A stretch of 64,000 nt of DNA from Bradyrhizobium sp. C9 (GTDB lineage: Bacteria; Pseudomonadota; Alphaproteobacteria; Rhizobiales; Xanthobacteraceae), in NCBI RefSeq assembly GCF_002532045.1, contig NZ_NWTG01000010.1:209910-273909 (forward strand). Direction: 5' to 3'. Position numbers and translations under genes: made by a program. Of the stretch, positions 26,147-34,791 are shown piece after piece. The stretch's first letter is position 1. Each line of letters begins with the position of its first letter. The notes beneath the pieces were generated by a model. The model ran no database searches and was not told the DNA's origin. It saw nothing but the letters and a program-made list of their open reading frames with translations.

Positions 26147-27460
26147 TTAGCTTTGAGTCGGCAACGGGGTCTTCGGCCGGGGAAAACAGGCGGTAAAAGT
26201 CGCGCCATTGTTCGGCACGCTCTCGATCAAAAGACGCCCGCGATGACGGTTAAGAATATGTTTCACCAGCGATAATCCGAGGCCGGTTCCGCCCTGGTTA
26301 CGGCTGTCGCCGACGTCCACCCGGTAGAACCGTTCGGTCAGCCGCGGCAGGTGCTCCGGGGCGATGCCGGGGCCGAAATCCCGTACCATGACACGGATTT
26401 CAGGGCTCCCCTCGCCCGATGCGCCCGAAACGGTCTGATTGAGCGACACTATGACGCGGCCGCCCGAGGCGCCGTATTTGAGGGCGTTCTCGATCAGGTT
26501 CTCGAACAGGCGCAGCAGTTCCTCGCGGTCGCCGGCTATCGTGACCGGTGCCTGTGGCAGGTCGACGTCGATCTCGACTTGGCGCTCGCTGGCCAGTGCC
26601 TCGAGCCCGTCGGCCACCTGGCGGATGATCGGCACGATATCGATCGACGCCTCGGGCCGCACATGGGCCGACAGCTCGACCCGCGACAGCGAGAGCAGGT
26701 CATCGATCAGCCGCGCCATGCGGGTGGCCTGGGTGTGCATGATGCCGAGGAACCGCTCGCGCGCCCGCGCGTCCTCGCGCGCCGGGCCCTGCAGCGTGTC
26801 GATGAAGCCGGACAACGCGGCGAGCGGCGTGCGCAGCTCGTGGCTGGCATTGGCGACGAAGTCGGCACGCATCTCCTCGACCCGGCGCAGCGGCGTCAGG
26901 TCGTGGAAGGTCATCAGCATGCATTTCTCGGTGCCGCCGAACTGGGTCGGCACCGGGACCGGCGTGATCACCAGTTCCATCCAGCGATCGACCGGAACGT
27001 GGTCGCTATAGGTGGCGCGGCGCGGCTCGGTGGTCGCGATCGCCTCGCGCAATGCAGTGATAATCTCCGGCGAACGCAGGGCAAACTGCGCCAGCTCGTT
27101 CTTGCGCAGCGCCGGCGCGAGCTGGGCCGCGGCGGTGTTGAGATGAATGACGCGGCCGGCGCGGTCGAGCAGCACGGCCGGGTCCGGCATGCCGGCGACG
27201 ACGGCGCTGACGGCGGTCGCCTCGACCGGATTGCCGTGGCGGACGTCCTCGCGCGAGGTGCCGGCATCATGCAGCCGCCATGGCACCAGCGCCGCGGCCG
27301 CGATGCAGACGAACACCGCGCAGGCGCGCACCAGCGACAACTCGCCGAGCGCGACCACGACGCTCAGCGCCAGCGCTGCGGCAAGCAGGATCAGCGCGGA
27401 ATGGCGCAGGCGGTCGGGCCAGGGCGAGAAAATCGAATGCGGCGTATCGTCAATGGCCAT
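26147..27460 (-). CDS. phoR: Phosphate regulon sensor kinase PhoR
   Basis: 437 residues: two N-terminal membrane helices (21-39, 43-60), a PAS domain (~85-190), then HisKA with phosphoacceptor His207 in FVANASHELRTPLAALSGFIDTLQG, typical of PhoR, and an HATPase domain with N-box NLIENALKYG, G1 VRDFGPGIAPEHLPRLTERFYRVD and G2 GGTGLGLSLVKHI. It phosphorylates PhoB. It precedes pstS with only ~135 bp between, containing the Pho box. Confidence 0.95.
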   Translation of the reverse strand: MAIDDTPHSIFSPWPDRLRHSALILLAAALALSVVVALGELSLVRACAVFVCIAAAALVPWRLHDAGTSREDVRHGNPVEATAVSAVVAGMPDPAVLLDRAGRVIHLNTAAAQLAPALRKNELAQFALRSPEIITALREAIATTEPRRATYSDHVPVDRWMELVITPVPVPTQFGGTEKCMLMTFHDLTPLRRVEEMRADFVANASHELRTPLAALSGFIDTLQGPAREDARARERFLGIMHTQATRMARLIDDLLSLSRVELSAHVRPEASIDIVPIIRQVADGLEALASERQVEIDVDLPQAPVTIAGDREELLRLFENLIENALKYGASGGRVIVSLNQTVSGASGEGSPEIRVMVRDFGPGIAPEHLPRLTERFYRVDVGDSRNQGGTGLGLSLVKHILNRHRGRLLIESVPNNGATFTACFPRPKTPLPTQS

Positions 27461-27544
27461 CGCAGCGGCTTTCTTCCCGTCGGTTCATGTCTCGCCCAGG
27501 CGCGGTCATATCGACCTTCCCTCGGGAGGCATCGGGCCGCGTCA

Positions 27545-28600
27545 TCAGACCCCTGAATCACCACGCTTGCGGACCAGAACCGCCTCATGATGCGGCTCAG
27601 CGCGGGGACCCGAATCAGTCTGCGGCAGCCGTTTGAGTCGGGCGCCGACGATAACCTCCCGAAACGTCAGCAAGATTACAGATATGACGAACGGCGCAAT
27701 ATAGTAGAGCAGCCGGAACAACAGCATACCGCCGAGCAGGTCCTCGCGGTCCATCTGCCAGAGGCCGACCAGCATGGCGGCGTCGAACACCCCGAGCCCG
27801 CCGGGGGAGTGGCTGGCGAAGCCGAGCAGGGTCGCCGACACGAAGATGACGGCGACCACGACGAAGCCGAGATTGGGCTCGTCCGGCACCAGCACGTACA
27901 TCGCCAGCGCGCAGAAGCCGAGGTCGACGATGCCGATCGCGATCTGCAGCAGCGTCAGCGGGCCGCCCGGCAGGGTCACCGTCCAGGGACCGCGGCCGAC
28001 CACCCGCGGCTGGGTCCAGACCCAGACCACATAGGCGACCAGCGCGATGATGATGCCGCACGCCAGGGTGCGGTTGAGCCAGGGCGGCAGTTGGTCGATG
28101 TTGGCGGCGGCTTCCGGATGATAGGCGATGCCGAGCCCGAGCACCGCGGCATTGCCGAGCCAGAAGGTCAGGCCGGCGAGAAAGCAGATCTTGGCGACGT
28201 CGATCGCGTTCAATCCCCAGGCCGAATAGATCCGGTAGCGCACCGCGCCGCCGGTGAAGACGCTGGCGCCGACATTGTGGCCGATCGAATAGGAGGTGAA
28301 TGCCGCGAGCGCATTGATGCGATACGGCACGTGGGCGTGACCGATCGCGCGCACCGCGAACAGATCGTAGAAGGTCAGCGTGAAGTAGCCGGCTGCGACG
28401 AACAGTCCCGCCAGCGCGATTTGTCGCGGCTCGGTGCTCTTGATGGCCTCGAGCACCTCGTTGGTGTCGATGCCGCGCAGCATGTGATAGAGGACGTAGC
28501 AGGCGATGCCGATGACGGCGATGCTGATGACAACACCCAGCCGATGCAGGATTTGCTTCTGGCGCAGAAACGCCATCGCCCTGCGTATTGCTTCCAGCAT
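27545..28600 (-). CDS. UPF0104/LPG synthase-like integral membrane protein
   Basis: 351 residues with about eight membrane helices. Diagnostic segments are SYSIGHNVGASVFTGGAVRYRIYSAWGL and GFASHSPGGLGVFDAAMLVGL, the two motifs of the lysylphosphatidylglycerol synthase transmembrane (flippase) domain family. The soluble aminoacyl-transferase domain of MprF is absent, so a lipid-flipping or related role is possible but not shown. It precedes phoR by 84 bp on the same strand; cotranscription is possible. A 10-bp inverted repeat lies upstream (28680-28727). Confidence 0.85.
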   Translation of the reverse strand: MLEAIRRAMAFLRQKQILHRLGVVISIAVIGIACYVLYHMLRGIDTNEVLEAIKSTEPRQIALAGLFVAAGYFTLTFYDLFAVRAIGHAHVPYRINALAAFTSYSIGHNVGASVFTGGAVRYRIYSAWGLNAIDVAKICFLAGLTFWLGNAAVLGLGIAYHPEAAANIDQLPPWLNRTLACGIIIALVAYVVWVWTQPRVVGRGPWTVTLPGGPLTLLQIAIGIVDLGFCALAMYVLVPDEPNLGFVVVAVIFVSATLLGFASHSPGGLGVFDAAMLVGLWQMDREDLLGGMLLFRLLYYIAPFVISVILLTFREVIVGARLKRLPQTDSGPRAEPHHEAVLVRKRGDSGV

Positions 28601-28952
28601 CTAGACCTCGAATTGCGATCCCGCGACGACGGCTCCCGGGCGAACTCCGCCGGCGCTTCGCTGTGCCCTGACCCCTGTAGCGCGTTTTAAGCCGGAGTGG
28701 AATTCGTCAAACGACAATAAAACGCGCATCTTCAAGATATTAGGGATGATTCATGACAGCGGGTGCACAAATATGCGCGTTTCTCGCCACCTTCGACAAG
28801 ACTTGACATCGACGTGCGGCAGTTAGCCCGCCGAACGCTGCGCAAGGCCATCCGGGAAACTACGGGGGCGAGAGCGACGCACGGCGTCCGCGCAGCGAAA
28901 ATCGCCGCCGCATTGGTCATGCGACGGCGATGAGGCAGGCCTGCGTAGACTT
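28601..28952. other. 350-bp intergenic region
   Basis: Contains an inverted repeat GCGCGTTTTA (28680-28689) / TAAAACGCGC (28718-28727) and a TTGACA (plus strand, ~28804) without a good -10 partner. A 62-codon minus frame at 28732-28920 lacks a ribosome-binding site and family similarity. No gene is supported. Confidence 0.5.
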
Positions 28953-29180
28953 TTATGCCCGTGCCGCAGCCACAGCGGTGACGATTTCGGCGGCATCGGG
29001 GAAATGCCCCTTCACGCGCTTGGCGATCACTTTGCCGTCAAGCTTGACCTCGAAGACGCCGCCCTTGCCGGGCACCAGCTCCGGATTGAGCCCGAGCCGT
29101 TCGCGCAGCAGCGCGGCGGCCTCCCTGGCGCGCTTCTCGTAGCCACAGGGACGGCAATAGATGATCGAGAGATCGGTCAT
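28953..29180 (-). CDS. SelT/SelW/SelH (Rdx) family thioredoxin-like protein
   Basis: 75 residues. The motif YCRPCGYEKRA carries Cys9-x-x-Cys12, where eukaryotic SelW has Cys-x-x-Sec. GVFEVKLDGKVIAKRVKGHFPDAAEIV is the family's C-terminal signature. A small thiol redox role is expected. The start at MTDLSII gives the domain's standard length; an upstream in-frame extension overlaps the dehalogenase gene region and is not needed. It follows the dehalogenase by ~20 bp and may be cotranscribed. Confidence 0.88.
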   Translation of the reverse strand: MTDLSIIYCRPCGYEKRAREAAALLRERLGLNPELVPGKGGVFEVKLDGKVIAKRVKGHFPDAAEIVTAVAAARA

Positions 29181-29199
29181 GGCATGCTCTCCCATCCAC

Positions 29200-30111
29200 T
29201 CATGCCGCGAGATGTTGCGCGTTGACGGCTTCGATGCCGGCGATCCACCCTGCAACCGAGCGACCGATCGCCTCCGGATGATCTTCCTGCAGATAATGCG
29301 CGCCCGCGCCGAGCTGGATGACCGCGCAATGCTGCAGCTTCGCCGCGAAATCCGCGGCGAAGGCCGGCGACACCAATGCTCCGGGAGACCCCGCGAACAG
29401 CAGCTTCGGATAGGTCGATGCCGCGAGCGCTGCGTGCGCCGTGGTGAGCGCCTGATCGACGTCGGCAGGTTCGCCTTCGATCGGCAACTCGCGCGGCAGC
29501 ATCAAGGTCGGCTTGCGGCTCTCGCGCATCGCAAACGGCGCACGGTAGGCGGCCATCTCTTCCTCACTCAGCTTGCGCAGCATCCCGTTCGGAAGAACGC
29601 GCTCGATGAAGGCATTGCCTTCCAGAATCATCGCCTCGCCCACACCTTCAGTCCTGAACTTGCGAAAGGTTTCTTCGCGCACGCCGTGATCGGGGTCGAA
29701 ATCGCTCCATGTCGACATCGGCCGGATGAATTCCATGAAGGCGAGCCCGCGCACGAGGTGCGGACGGCGCGCCGCGAGATGGAACGCGAGCGCGGTGCCC
29801 CAATCCTGGGCGACGAGATATGCCGAGCTGATGCCGAGTTCGTCGATCAGCGCATCGAGATAGTGCGCATGGTCGAAGAAGCGGTAGGCGATGTCGGGCT
29901 TGCCGGACTGGCCGTAGCCGATCAGGTCGGGCGCGATGCAGTGCCCGACCGGCGCCACCAGCGGCATGATGTTGCGCCAGATATAGGATGACGTCGGATT
30001 GCCGTGCAGGAACAGCACGTGCGGTGCGTCGCTGCGGCCGGTTTCGCGATAGGCCATCGTGGTCCCGAGCACCGGGCGATGATGCAGACTGATATCGACA
30101 GACATGGTCAT
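29200..30111 (-). CDS. dhaA: Haloalkane dehalogenase (subfamily II, DhaA/LinB/DbjA-like)
   Basis: 303 residues. These alpha/beta hydrolases cleave carbon-halogen bonds with water. The catalytic triad of subfamily II is in place: nucleophile Asp103 in VAQDWGTALAFH, Glu127 in FMEFIRP and His272 in GAGAHYLQEDHP; halide-stabilising Asn38 (HGNPTSSYIW) and Trp104 match too. Start ATG 30111 has AAGGAG upstream and overlaps the TetR stop (ATGA). It is therefore in an operon with a TetR regulator, and induction by a ligand is likely. DbjA of Bradyrhizobium is the closest characterised relative I know; relation is inferred. Confidence 0.92.
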   Translation of the reverse strand: MTMSVDISLHHRPVLGTTMAYRETGRSDAPHVLFLHGNPTSSYIWRNIMPLVAPVGHCIAPDLIGYGQSGKPDIAYRFFDHAHYLDALIDELGISSAYLVAQDWGTALAFHLAARRPHLVRGLAFMEFIRPMSTWSDFDPDHGVREETFRKFRTEGVGEAMILEGNAFIERVLPNGMLRKLSEEEMAAYRAPFAMRESRKPTLMLPRELPIEGEPADVDQALTTAHAALAASTYPKLLFAGSPGALVSPAFAADFAAKLQHCAVIQLGAGAHYLQEDHPEAIGRSVAGWIAGIEAVNAQHLAA

Positions 30112-30698
30112 GGCAACTCCTTGAACACGGTTTGGAAGGCGATCGTCTTGAAACGCTCGAGCGCGGCCGCGCTGCGCTCGACCTTCATGCGCAGCATCGC
30201 GCCCTGCCAGGATGCGAGCAGGAAATCGGCAAGCGCATCGGGATCGAAGTCGGACGCGATCTCGCGTTTGGCCTGGGCCTCAGCGATGCAGCCCGCGAAC
30301 GGCGCACGCCATTCCCGGAAGATCTCGTCGAGCTGCTCGCGCAGCATCTCGCTCGAGCCCGACGCCTCGAGGCTGAAATCGCCGATCAGGCAGCCGCGCG
30401 TGAAGCCGTCATGCGCCAGCTTGCCGGTGATCAGATCGAGATAGCGCCGGAGCCTGTCGCGCGGCGGCAACGTCGTGTCGCCGAGCGCTTCGGCGACAAG
30501 GCCGCGCACATAGAGGAAGTAGCGGTCGAGCACTTCCGACGCGAACAGCTCCTTGGAGCGGAAATGGTTGGTGAACGAGCCCTGCGGGGCGCCAGCCGCG
30601 GCGGTGACGTCGCGCACGCTGGTGCCGTGATAGCCGGTCCGGAACATTTCCTTCAGGCCGGCGTCGAGGATGGCATCGCGGAGAGAGGGTTTTGGCAT
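30108..30698 (-). CDS. TetR family transcriptional regulator of the dehalogenase operon
   Basis: 196 residues. N-terminal HTH: AILDAGLKEMFRTGYHGTSVRDVTAAAGAPQGSFTNHFRSKELFASEVL, the TetR pattern. The C-terminal domain (ligand/dimerisation) contains FTRGCLIGDFSLEASGSSEMLREQL, typical of the AcrR-like subgroup near YxaF/LmrA. ATGs at 30707 and 30704 exist, but the predicted transcription start falls downstream of them, so the ATG at 30698 is preferred and the message would be almost leaderless. It overlaps the downstream dehalogenase and the palindrome upstream suggests autorepression. Confidence 0.85.
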   Translation of the reverse strand: MPKPSLRDAILDAGLKEMFRTGYHGTSVRDVTAAAGAPQGSFTNHFRSKELFASEVLDRYFLYVRGLVAEALGDTTLPPRDRLRRYLDLITGKLAHDGFTRGCLIGDFSLEASGSSEMLREQLDEIFREWRAPFAGCIAEAQAKREIASDFDPDALADFLLASWQGAMLRMKVERSAAALERFKTIAFQTVFKELP

Positions 30699-30707
30699 GG
30701 GCATCAT

Positions 30708-30735
30708 TTAATACGTACGTACGTATTAGTGTCAA
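30708..30735 (-). promoter_or_regulatory. tetR-dhaA promoter with embedded 20-bp operator
   Basis: On the minus strand TTGACA (30735-30730), 16-bp spacer, TATTAA (30713-30708). A perfect 20-bp palindrome built on repeated ACGT (30709-30728) fills the spacer and overlaps the -10. This is ideal for repression by a TetR dimer. Confidence 0.75.
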
Positions 30736-30806
30736 GCGGTAAAATGCATGCGGCTCGCCCTGCACTCGGCAACGTCGCTCGGATCTGTTGGATCAGGGGT
30801 TTGGGG

Positions 30807-31103
30807 TCAGCTCGCGGGCCTGCTGCGCGAGACTACCCAGTCACGCAGCCAAGAGCCGATCGCGCAGCCGACGAGATAGAGCGCGAACATGACCAGGAAG
30901 AGATCGAGCCAGTAGCCGAAACGGCCGGGCACGACCCGCGCAAACGATGCCGCGACCAGCGCGACGGCGAGCAACGCCAGCCAGCGGATCCACGCCTTCG
31001 AGACGCCCTGCGCCCGATGCACCACCGCAATCCAGCCCATGCCGAACCCAAGCAGTGCGGCGCCGAGCAGCCAACCCCAGAAGAATGTCGCGAGCACGGT
31101 CAT
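30807..31103 (-). CDS. Small membrane protein downstream of the OmpA-like gene
   Basis: 98 residues with three hydrophobic segments (about 4-27, 38-58, 63-86) and a basic C-terminus. No family recognised. It begins 2 bp after the stop of the OmpA/BON gene, so it is certainly in the same operon and may assist or anchor that protein. Confidence 0.75.
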   Translation of the reverse strand: MTVLATFFWGWLLGAALLGFGMGWIAVVHRAQGVSKAWIRWLALLAVALVAASFARVVPGRFGYWLDLFLVMFALYLVGCAIGSWLRDWVVSRSRPAS

Positions 31104-31105
31104 CG

Positions 31106-32500
31106 CTACTTCACCACGAATTCGATGCGGCGGTTCTGCGCCTTGCCGTCTTCACTCTCGTTGCCGGCGAGCGGCTGCGTGCTGCCATAGCCGATCGACG
31201 TGAAGCGGTTGGCCGGCAGTCCGGCACGCACGAGATAGTCGACGACGGCCTGCGCGCGACGCTCCGACAAGGCCTGGTTGGCCGCCTCCTCACCGTCGCT
31301 GTCGGTGTGGCCGGCGACCTCGATCGTCGCATTGGGACAGCGCATCGCGGTCTCGATCAGGCGATCGAGCAGACCGGCGGAGTCAGGGACGATGTCGGCC
31401 TTGCCGGACTCGAAGCGGATCTTGCCCTTGGAGAGGATTTCGGAAAACAGCTGCTGACACACCGTCGGATCGACCGGCGCCGCCGCGGGCTTGACGGTGA
31501 CCTCGGCCTTGTACTGCCAGCCCTGCGGAAAGTCCTTGCCGAGCCCGTCGCGGATCTGGCCGGCCGCGGCATCATAGAGCGCATCGCCCGACAGCTTCAC
31601 CTCGCGGTCCGACACCACGAGGGTCCCCGTCGACAGCCGCGACAGCGCGCCGAGCGCGGGCACCACGGCCGCTGCAAAGCCTGACGGCGCGCCGAGGCTG
31701 GCCTTGAGATTGTCCACGACCTTCTCGCTGAAGAACTTGCGGCCGGCGGCGGCGACCAGCGCGGCATGCACGTTGTTGTCGGGCACGTAGCCGGTCAGCG
31801 TCAGCGTCACCGCGACCGGATCCTTGTAGGCCTGGAACACGTAAGGCGGCGCCTTGATGTCGTTGGCGGCGATCGAATAGCCTTCCGGCAGATTCTTCAG
31901 CGCCGCCGCGACCGCTTCGCGTCCGCCGAGCTCGCGCGCCATACCGGCAAGCGCAACCTTGTTGTCGGTCAGCGTGATCTTGCCTTCCTTCAGCTTGCCG
32001 ATCTGGTCGAGCAGCAACAGCGCCGCCGGGTCGAACCGCGACGGCGCGCCGCGCGCGAGCGCCATCTGGTCCACCACCTCGACGCCGCCGAGACTGGCCT
32101 TCGCGGCCTCGGTCAGCTTGCTCTTGCTCGACGGCAGCGGCGCATTGCCGCCAAGCGTGACCCGCACCACGTCGCGTTCGGCGGACCACACAAAGGGCTT
32201 GGCTTCGGGAACGAGGCGGGTCTCGTCGTTGACCAGCCGCACGCCCGGCACGGCCTCGACCGACGCCACCGCGCTGAGACGGCCGTCCTCGGAGAAGGCA
32301 TTGGCCGCAAAGGTCACGTCGCGGCCATCAACGCTGATGCGCCGCTTGTCGAGCACGGTGTCCTTGAGTGCGGCATTAGAGCGCGCAGCAAGATCCGCCT
32401 CGACCGTTCCCGTTGAGGTCCAGGCCGCGATGCCCCACAGGACGACCAGTGGAATCACCCCCGGCCACCACTTGCTACTCCACTTGAAAAGTCCGTGCAT
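31106..32500 (-). CDS. OmpA-family envelope protein with BON-like repeats
   Basis: 464 residues. An N-terminal membrane anchor (about 12-31, WWPGVIPLVVLWGIAAW) with no clear cleavage site suggests an inner-membrane-anchored periplasmic protein. The middle (~35-330) holds repeated BON-like units such as ..DGRDVTFAANAFSEDGRLSAVASVEAVPGVR. The C-terminal OmpA/MotB domain has GKIRFESGKADIVPDSAGLLDRLIE, IEVAGHTDSDGEEAANQALSERRAQAVVDYLV and RRIEFVVK, expected to bind peptidoglycan. The combination is that of the ArfA/Rv0899-like BON-OmpA group. A small membrane gene follows immediately. Confidence 0.88.
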   Translation of the reverse strand: MHGLFKWSSKWWPGVIPLVVLWGIAAWTSTGTVEADLAARSNAALKDTVLDKRRISVDGRDVTFAANAFSEDGRLSAVASVEAVPGVRLVNDETRLVPEAKPFVWSAERDVVRVTLGGNAPLPSSKSKLTEAAKASLGGVEVVDQMALARGAPSRFDPAALLLLDQIGKLKEGKITLTDNKVALAGMARELGGREAVAAALKNLPEGYSIAANDIKAPPYVFQAYKDPVAVTLTLTGYVPDNNVHAALVAAAGRKFFSEKVVDNLKASLGAPSGFAAAVVPALGALSRLSTGTLVVSDREVKLSGDALYDAAAGQIRDGLGKDFPQGWQYKAEVTVKPAAAPVDPTVCQQLFSEILSKGKIRFESGKADIVPDSAGLLDRLIETAMRCPNATIEVAGHTDSDGEEAANQALSERRAQAVVDYLVRAGLPANRFTSIGYGSTQPLAGNESEDGKAQNRRIEFVVK

Positions 32501-32654
32501 TCAGCGTCCTGCGGGTCTGGAACCAGAGAGAAAACAAACCCTTGGCTGACTGTCAAACCCCAAATCAAAGGCCGAATCAAAGACCATGGCAGGGGCGCCA
32601 TATTGGATCGGGATAACAGTTTCTTCAGTGGTCTTTCGCTAAGTTCGCGGCGGA

Positions 32655-33740
32655 ATGCAAATCGGCCAGTCCGTGCCCCTCATGAAACAACTCCGCAACA
32701 CCGTGATCCGTGCCGGGATGGAGGCGTTGTATTTCTCGGGTGCGCACATCCTGCTGCGGCCGATCTTCGCCGGCGTCGGCGCCATCTTCATGCTGCATCA
32801 CGTCCGCCCGCGGCGCGCCGACGCGTTCCAGCCCAACCATCATCTCGAGGTCACGCCGGACTTCCTGCGCGCGATGCTGACGCATCTGCGCGCGCTCGAC
32901 GTCGATGTCGTCAGCATGGACGAGGCGCATCGCCGCCTCACCGAACGGAATTTCGCGCGGCGCTTCGCCTGCTTCACCTGCGACGACGGCTACCGCGACA
33001 ACCGCGATTTCGCACTGCCTGTCATGCGCGAGTTCAACGCGCCGTTCACTGTCTTTGTCGCGAGCGATTTCGCCGAGGGCTGCGGCAAATTGTGGTGGAT
33101 CGCGCTGGAGCGGATCATCGCGGCAGCGTCTGCGATCGAGGTGCCGATCGCCGGCGTCATGACGCGGATCGACACCGCGACGCCGCAAGCCAAGCGAGTT
33201 GCGTTCGGTCGCATGCACGACTGGCTGCGGTCACTGCCGGGCGAGCAGGAGATGCAGGCCGAGATCTCAGCGCTGTGCGTCCGCCACGGCGTCGACGAGG
33301 CCGGCATCGCGCGCGAGCTCTGCATGTCCTGGGACGAGCTGCGCGGCTTTGCCGACGACCCGCTGGTCACCATCGGCGCCCACACCATCACCCATTGCAA
33401 TCTCGCCAAGCAGAGCGAGACCGTCGCATCGTTCGAGCTCGCCGCCAGCCGGGCGCGGATCGAGGACGCGCTGCAGCGGCAAATCGCGCATCTCGCCTAT
33501 CCCTATGGCGACCGGATCGCGGCCGGGCAGCGCGAATTCGCGCTCGCCAAATCGATCGGCTTCCGGACCGCGGTGACGACACGGCCGGGCATGCTGTTTC
33601 CCGAAAGCGCCGACCACCTGACGGCGTTGCAGCGGGTCTCGCTGAACGGCAATTACCAGGACGCGCGCCTCTTGCCGGTGCTGACATCAGGCGCCGCCAC
33701 CGCGGTGTGGAACGGCTTTCGCCGCATCGACGCGGCGTAA
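32655..33740 (+). CDS. Polysaccharide deacetylase (NodB/CE4 family)
   Basis: 361 residues. The NodB domain has FACFTCDDGYRDN (metal/catalytic Asp pair, 'TCDDG' for the usual TFDDG) and GAHTITHCNLA (the two metal-binding His), then HLAYPYGDR. It would remove N- or O-acetyl groups from a surface polysaccharide. No signal peptide is evident, but a hydrophobic stretch (YFSGAHILLRPIFAGVGAIFML, ~24-47) may associate with membrane. The start could be 32655 or 32682. No polysaccharide genes are adjacent. Confidence 0.88.
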   Translation: MQIGQSVPLMKQLRNTVIRAGMEALYFSGAHILLRPIFAGVGAIFMLHHVRPRRADAFQPNHHLEVTPDFLRAMLTHLRALDVDVVSMDEAHRRLTERNFARRFACFTCDDGYRDNRDFALPVMREFNAPFTVFVASDFAEGCGKLWWIALERIIAAASAIEVPIAGVMTRIDTATPQAKRVAFGRMHDWLRSLPGEQEMQAEISALCVRHGVDEAGIARELCMSWDELRGFADDPLVTIGAHTITHCNLAKQSETVASFELAASRARIEDALQRQIAHLAYPYGDRIAAGQREFALAKSIGFRTAVTTRPGMLFPESADHLTALQRVSLNGNYQDARLLPVLTSGAATAVWNGFRRIDAA

Positions 33741-33750
33741 TCCCCGCTGC

Positions 33751-33772
33751 CCTCTCCCCTTGTGGGAGAGGA
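33751..33772. repeat. Single arm of palindromic repeat family B
   Basis: CCTCTCCCCTTGTGGGAGAGG, an isolated hairpin arm 10 bp after the deacetylase stop. It may double as a terminator, though no T-run follows. Confidence 0.7.
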
Positions 33773-33838
33773 TGCTCAGCTTCCTTGACTCGATCCCCGG
33801 CCGCGCCCAGAACCATCGGCAACGCAATGGAGGAGCGC

Positions 33839-34639
33839 ATGTTCAAGGATCTGTTCTCACTGAAGGGCCGCGTCGCACTGGTGACCGGGGGATCGCGCGG
33901 CATCGGCAAGATGATCGCGGCCGGCTTCCTCGCGCAGGGCGCCGCGAAGGTCTACATCACCGCGCGCAAGGCCGGTCCCTGCGAGGCCACCGCCCAGGAG
34001 CTCACCGCCGCCTACGACGGCGAATGCATCGCGCTGCCGATCGACATCTCGACCGTCGAGGGCTGCGACAAGCTCGCAAGCGAGATCATCAAGCGCGAGC
34101 CGAAGCTCGACATCCTGGTCAACAATGCCGGCGCAGCATGGGGCGCCGACTTCGACGAATTCCCGGAGAGCGGCTGGGACAAGGTGATGAACCTCAACGT
34201 CAAGTCGATCTTCTTCCTGACCAAGGCGCTGGCCAAGCCGCTGCGCGCCGCAGCCTCTCCTGACAAGCCCGGCAAGGTGATCAACATCGCCTCGATCGAC
34301 GGCATCTTCGTCAACCCGATGGAGACCTACTCCTATGCCGCGAGCAAGGCCGCGGTGATCCATTTGACGCGCCGGATGGCGACCCGCCTGATCAAGGATA
34401 ACATCAACGTCACCGCGATCGCGCCCGGCGCGTTCAAGTCGGACATGAACCGCGCCGCGCGCGATCACGCCGACGAAGTCGCACAACGCGTTCCGTCGCG
34501 GCGCGTGGGCAGCGACGAAGACATGGCGGGCACTGCGATCTATCTCGCCTCGCGCGCCGGCGACTATGTGGTGGGCAACACCATCGCGGTCGATGGCGGC
34601 GTGGTCTACGCGACCGCGGGACTGGAGATCGCGGGATAG
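33839..34639 (+). CDS. SDR family oxidoreductase
   Basis: 266 residues, classical short-chain dehydrogenase. Rossmann motif TGGSRGIGK (cofactor loop), NNAG(AAWG), catalytic Ser in IASIDG, YSYAASKAA with Tyr and Lys, and the tail NTIAVDGGV. The size and SLKGRVALVTGGS start place it with NADP-dependent SDRs near RhlG/FabG-like enzymes; the substrate is unknown. ATG 33839 has GGAGGAG seven bases upstream; that sequence itself lies in a leader. The next recognisable signal is a hairpin terminator at 34681-34715. Confidence 0.9.
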   Translation: MFKDLFSLKGRVALVTGGSRGIGKMIAAGFLAQGAAKVYITARKAGPCEATAQELTAAYDGECIALPIDISTVEGCDKLASEIIKREPKLDILVNNAGAAWGADFDEFPESGWDKVMNLNVKSIFFLTKALAKPLRAAASPDKPGKVINIASIDGIFVNPMETYSYAASKAAVIHLTRRMATRLIKDNINVTAIAPGAFKSDMNRAARDHADEVAQRVPSRRVGSDEDMAGTAIYLASRAGDYVVGNTIAVDGGVVYATAGLEIAG

Positions 34640-34680
34640 GCGACCGCGCTCCTGACGCCCATCAGAGCATCACTGGTCAC

Positions 34681-34715
34681 AAAGGGCGCCTCGCCAGCAG
34701 CGGAGCGCCTTTTTC
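34681..34715 (+). terminator. Probable terminator after the SDR gene
   Basis: AAAGGGCGCC and GCGCCTTTTT pair across about 16 bases with one bulged G, and the second arm runs directly into five T residues. Located ~40 bp past the SDR stop. Confidence 0.65.
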
Positions 34716-34791
34716 CCACACCTCCAGTTAGCTCCATCTGAAGCACGCCTCGGGACCTCACACACGCAATGATGTGAACTTCTGGTTCACG

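Noticed and set aside
28732..28920. 62-codon minus frame in the 28.6-28.95 kb gap
   Set aside because: No ribosome-binding site, no family resemblance, and atypical composition.
32495..34639. A single long plus frame covering the deacetylase region and the SDR
   Set aside because: Only its last 266 codons (from 33839) encode a recognisable protein; the upstream portion is out of frame with the real deacetylase and has Arg-rich antisense-like composition.
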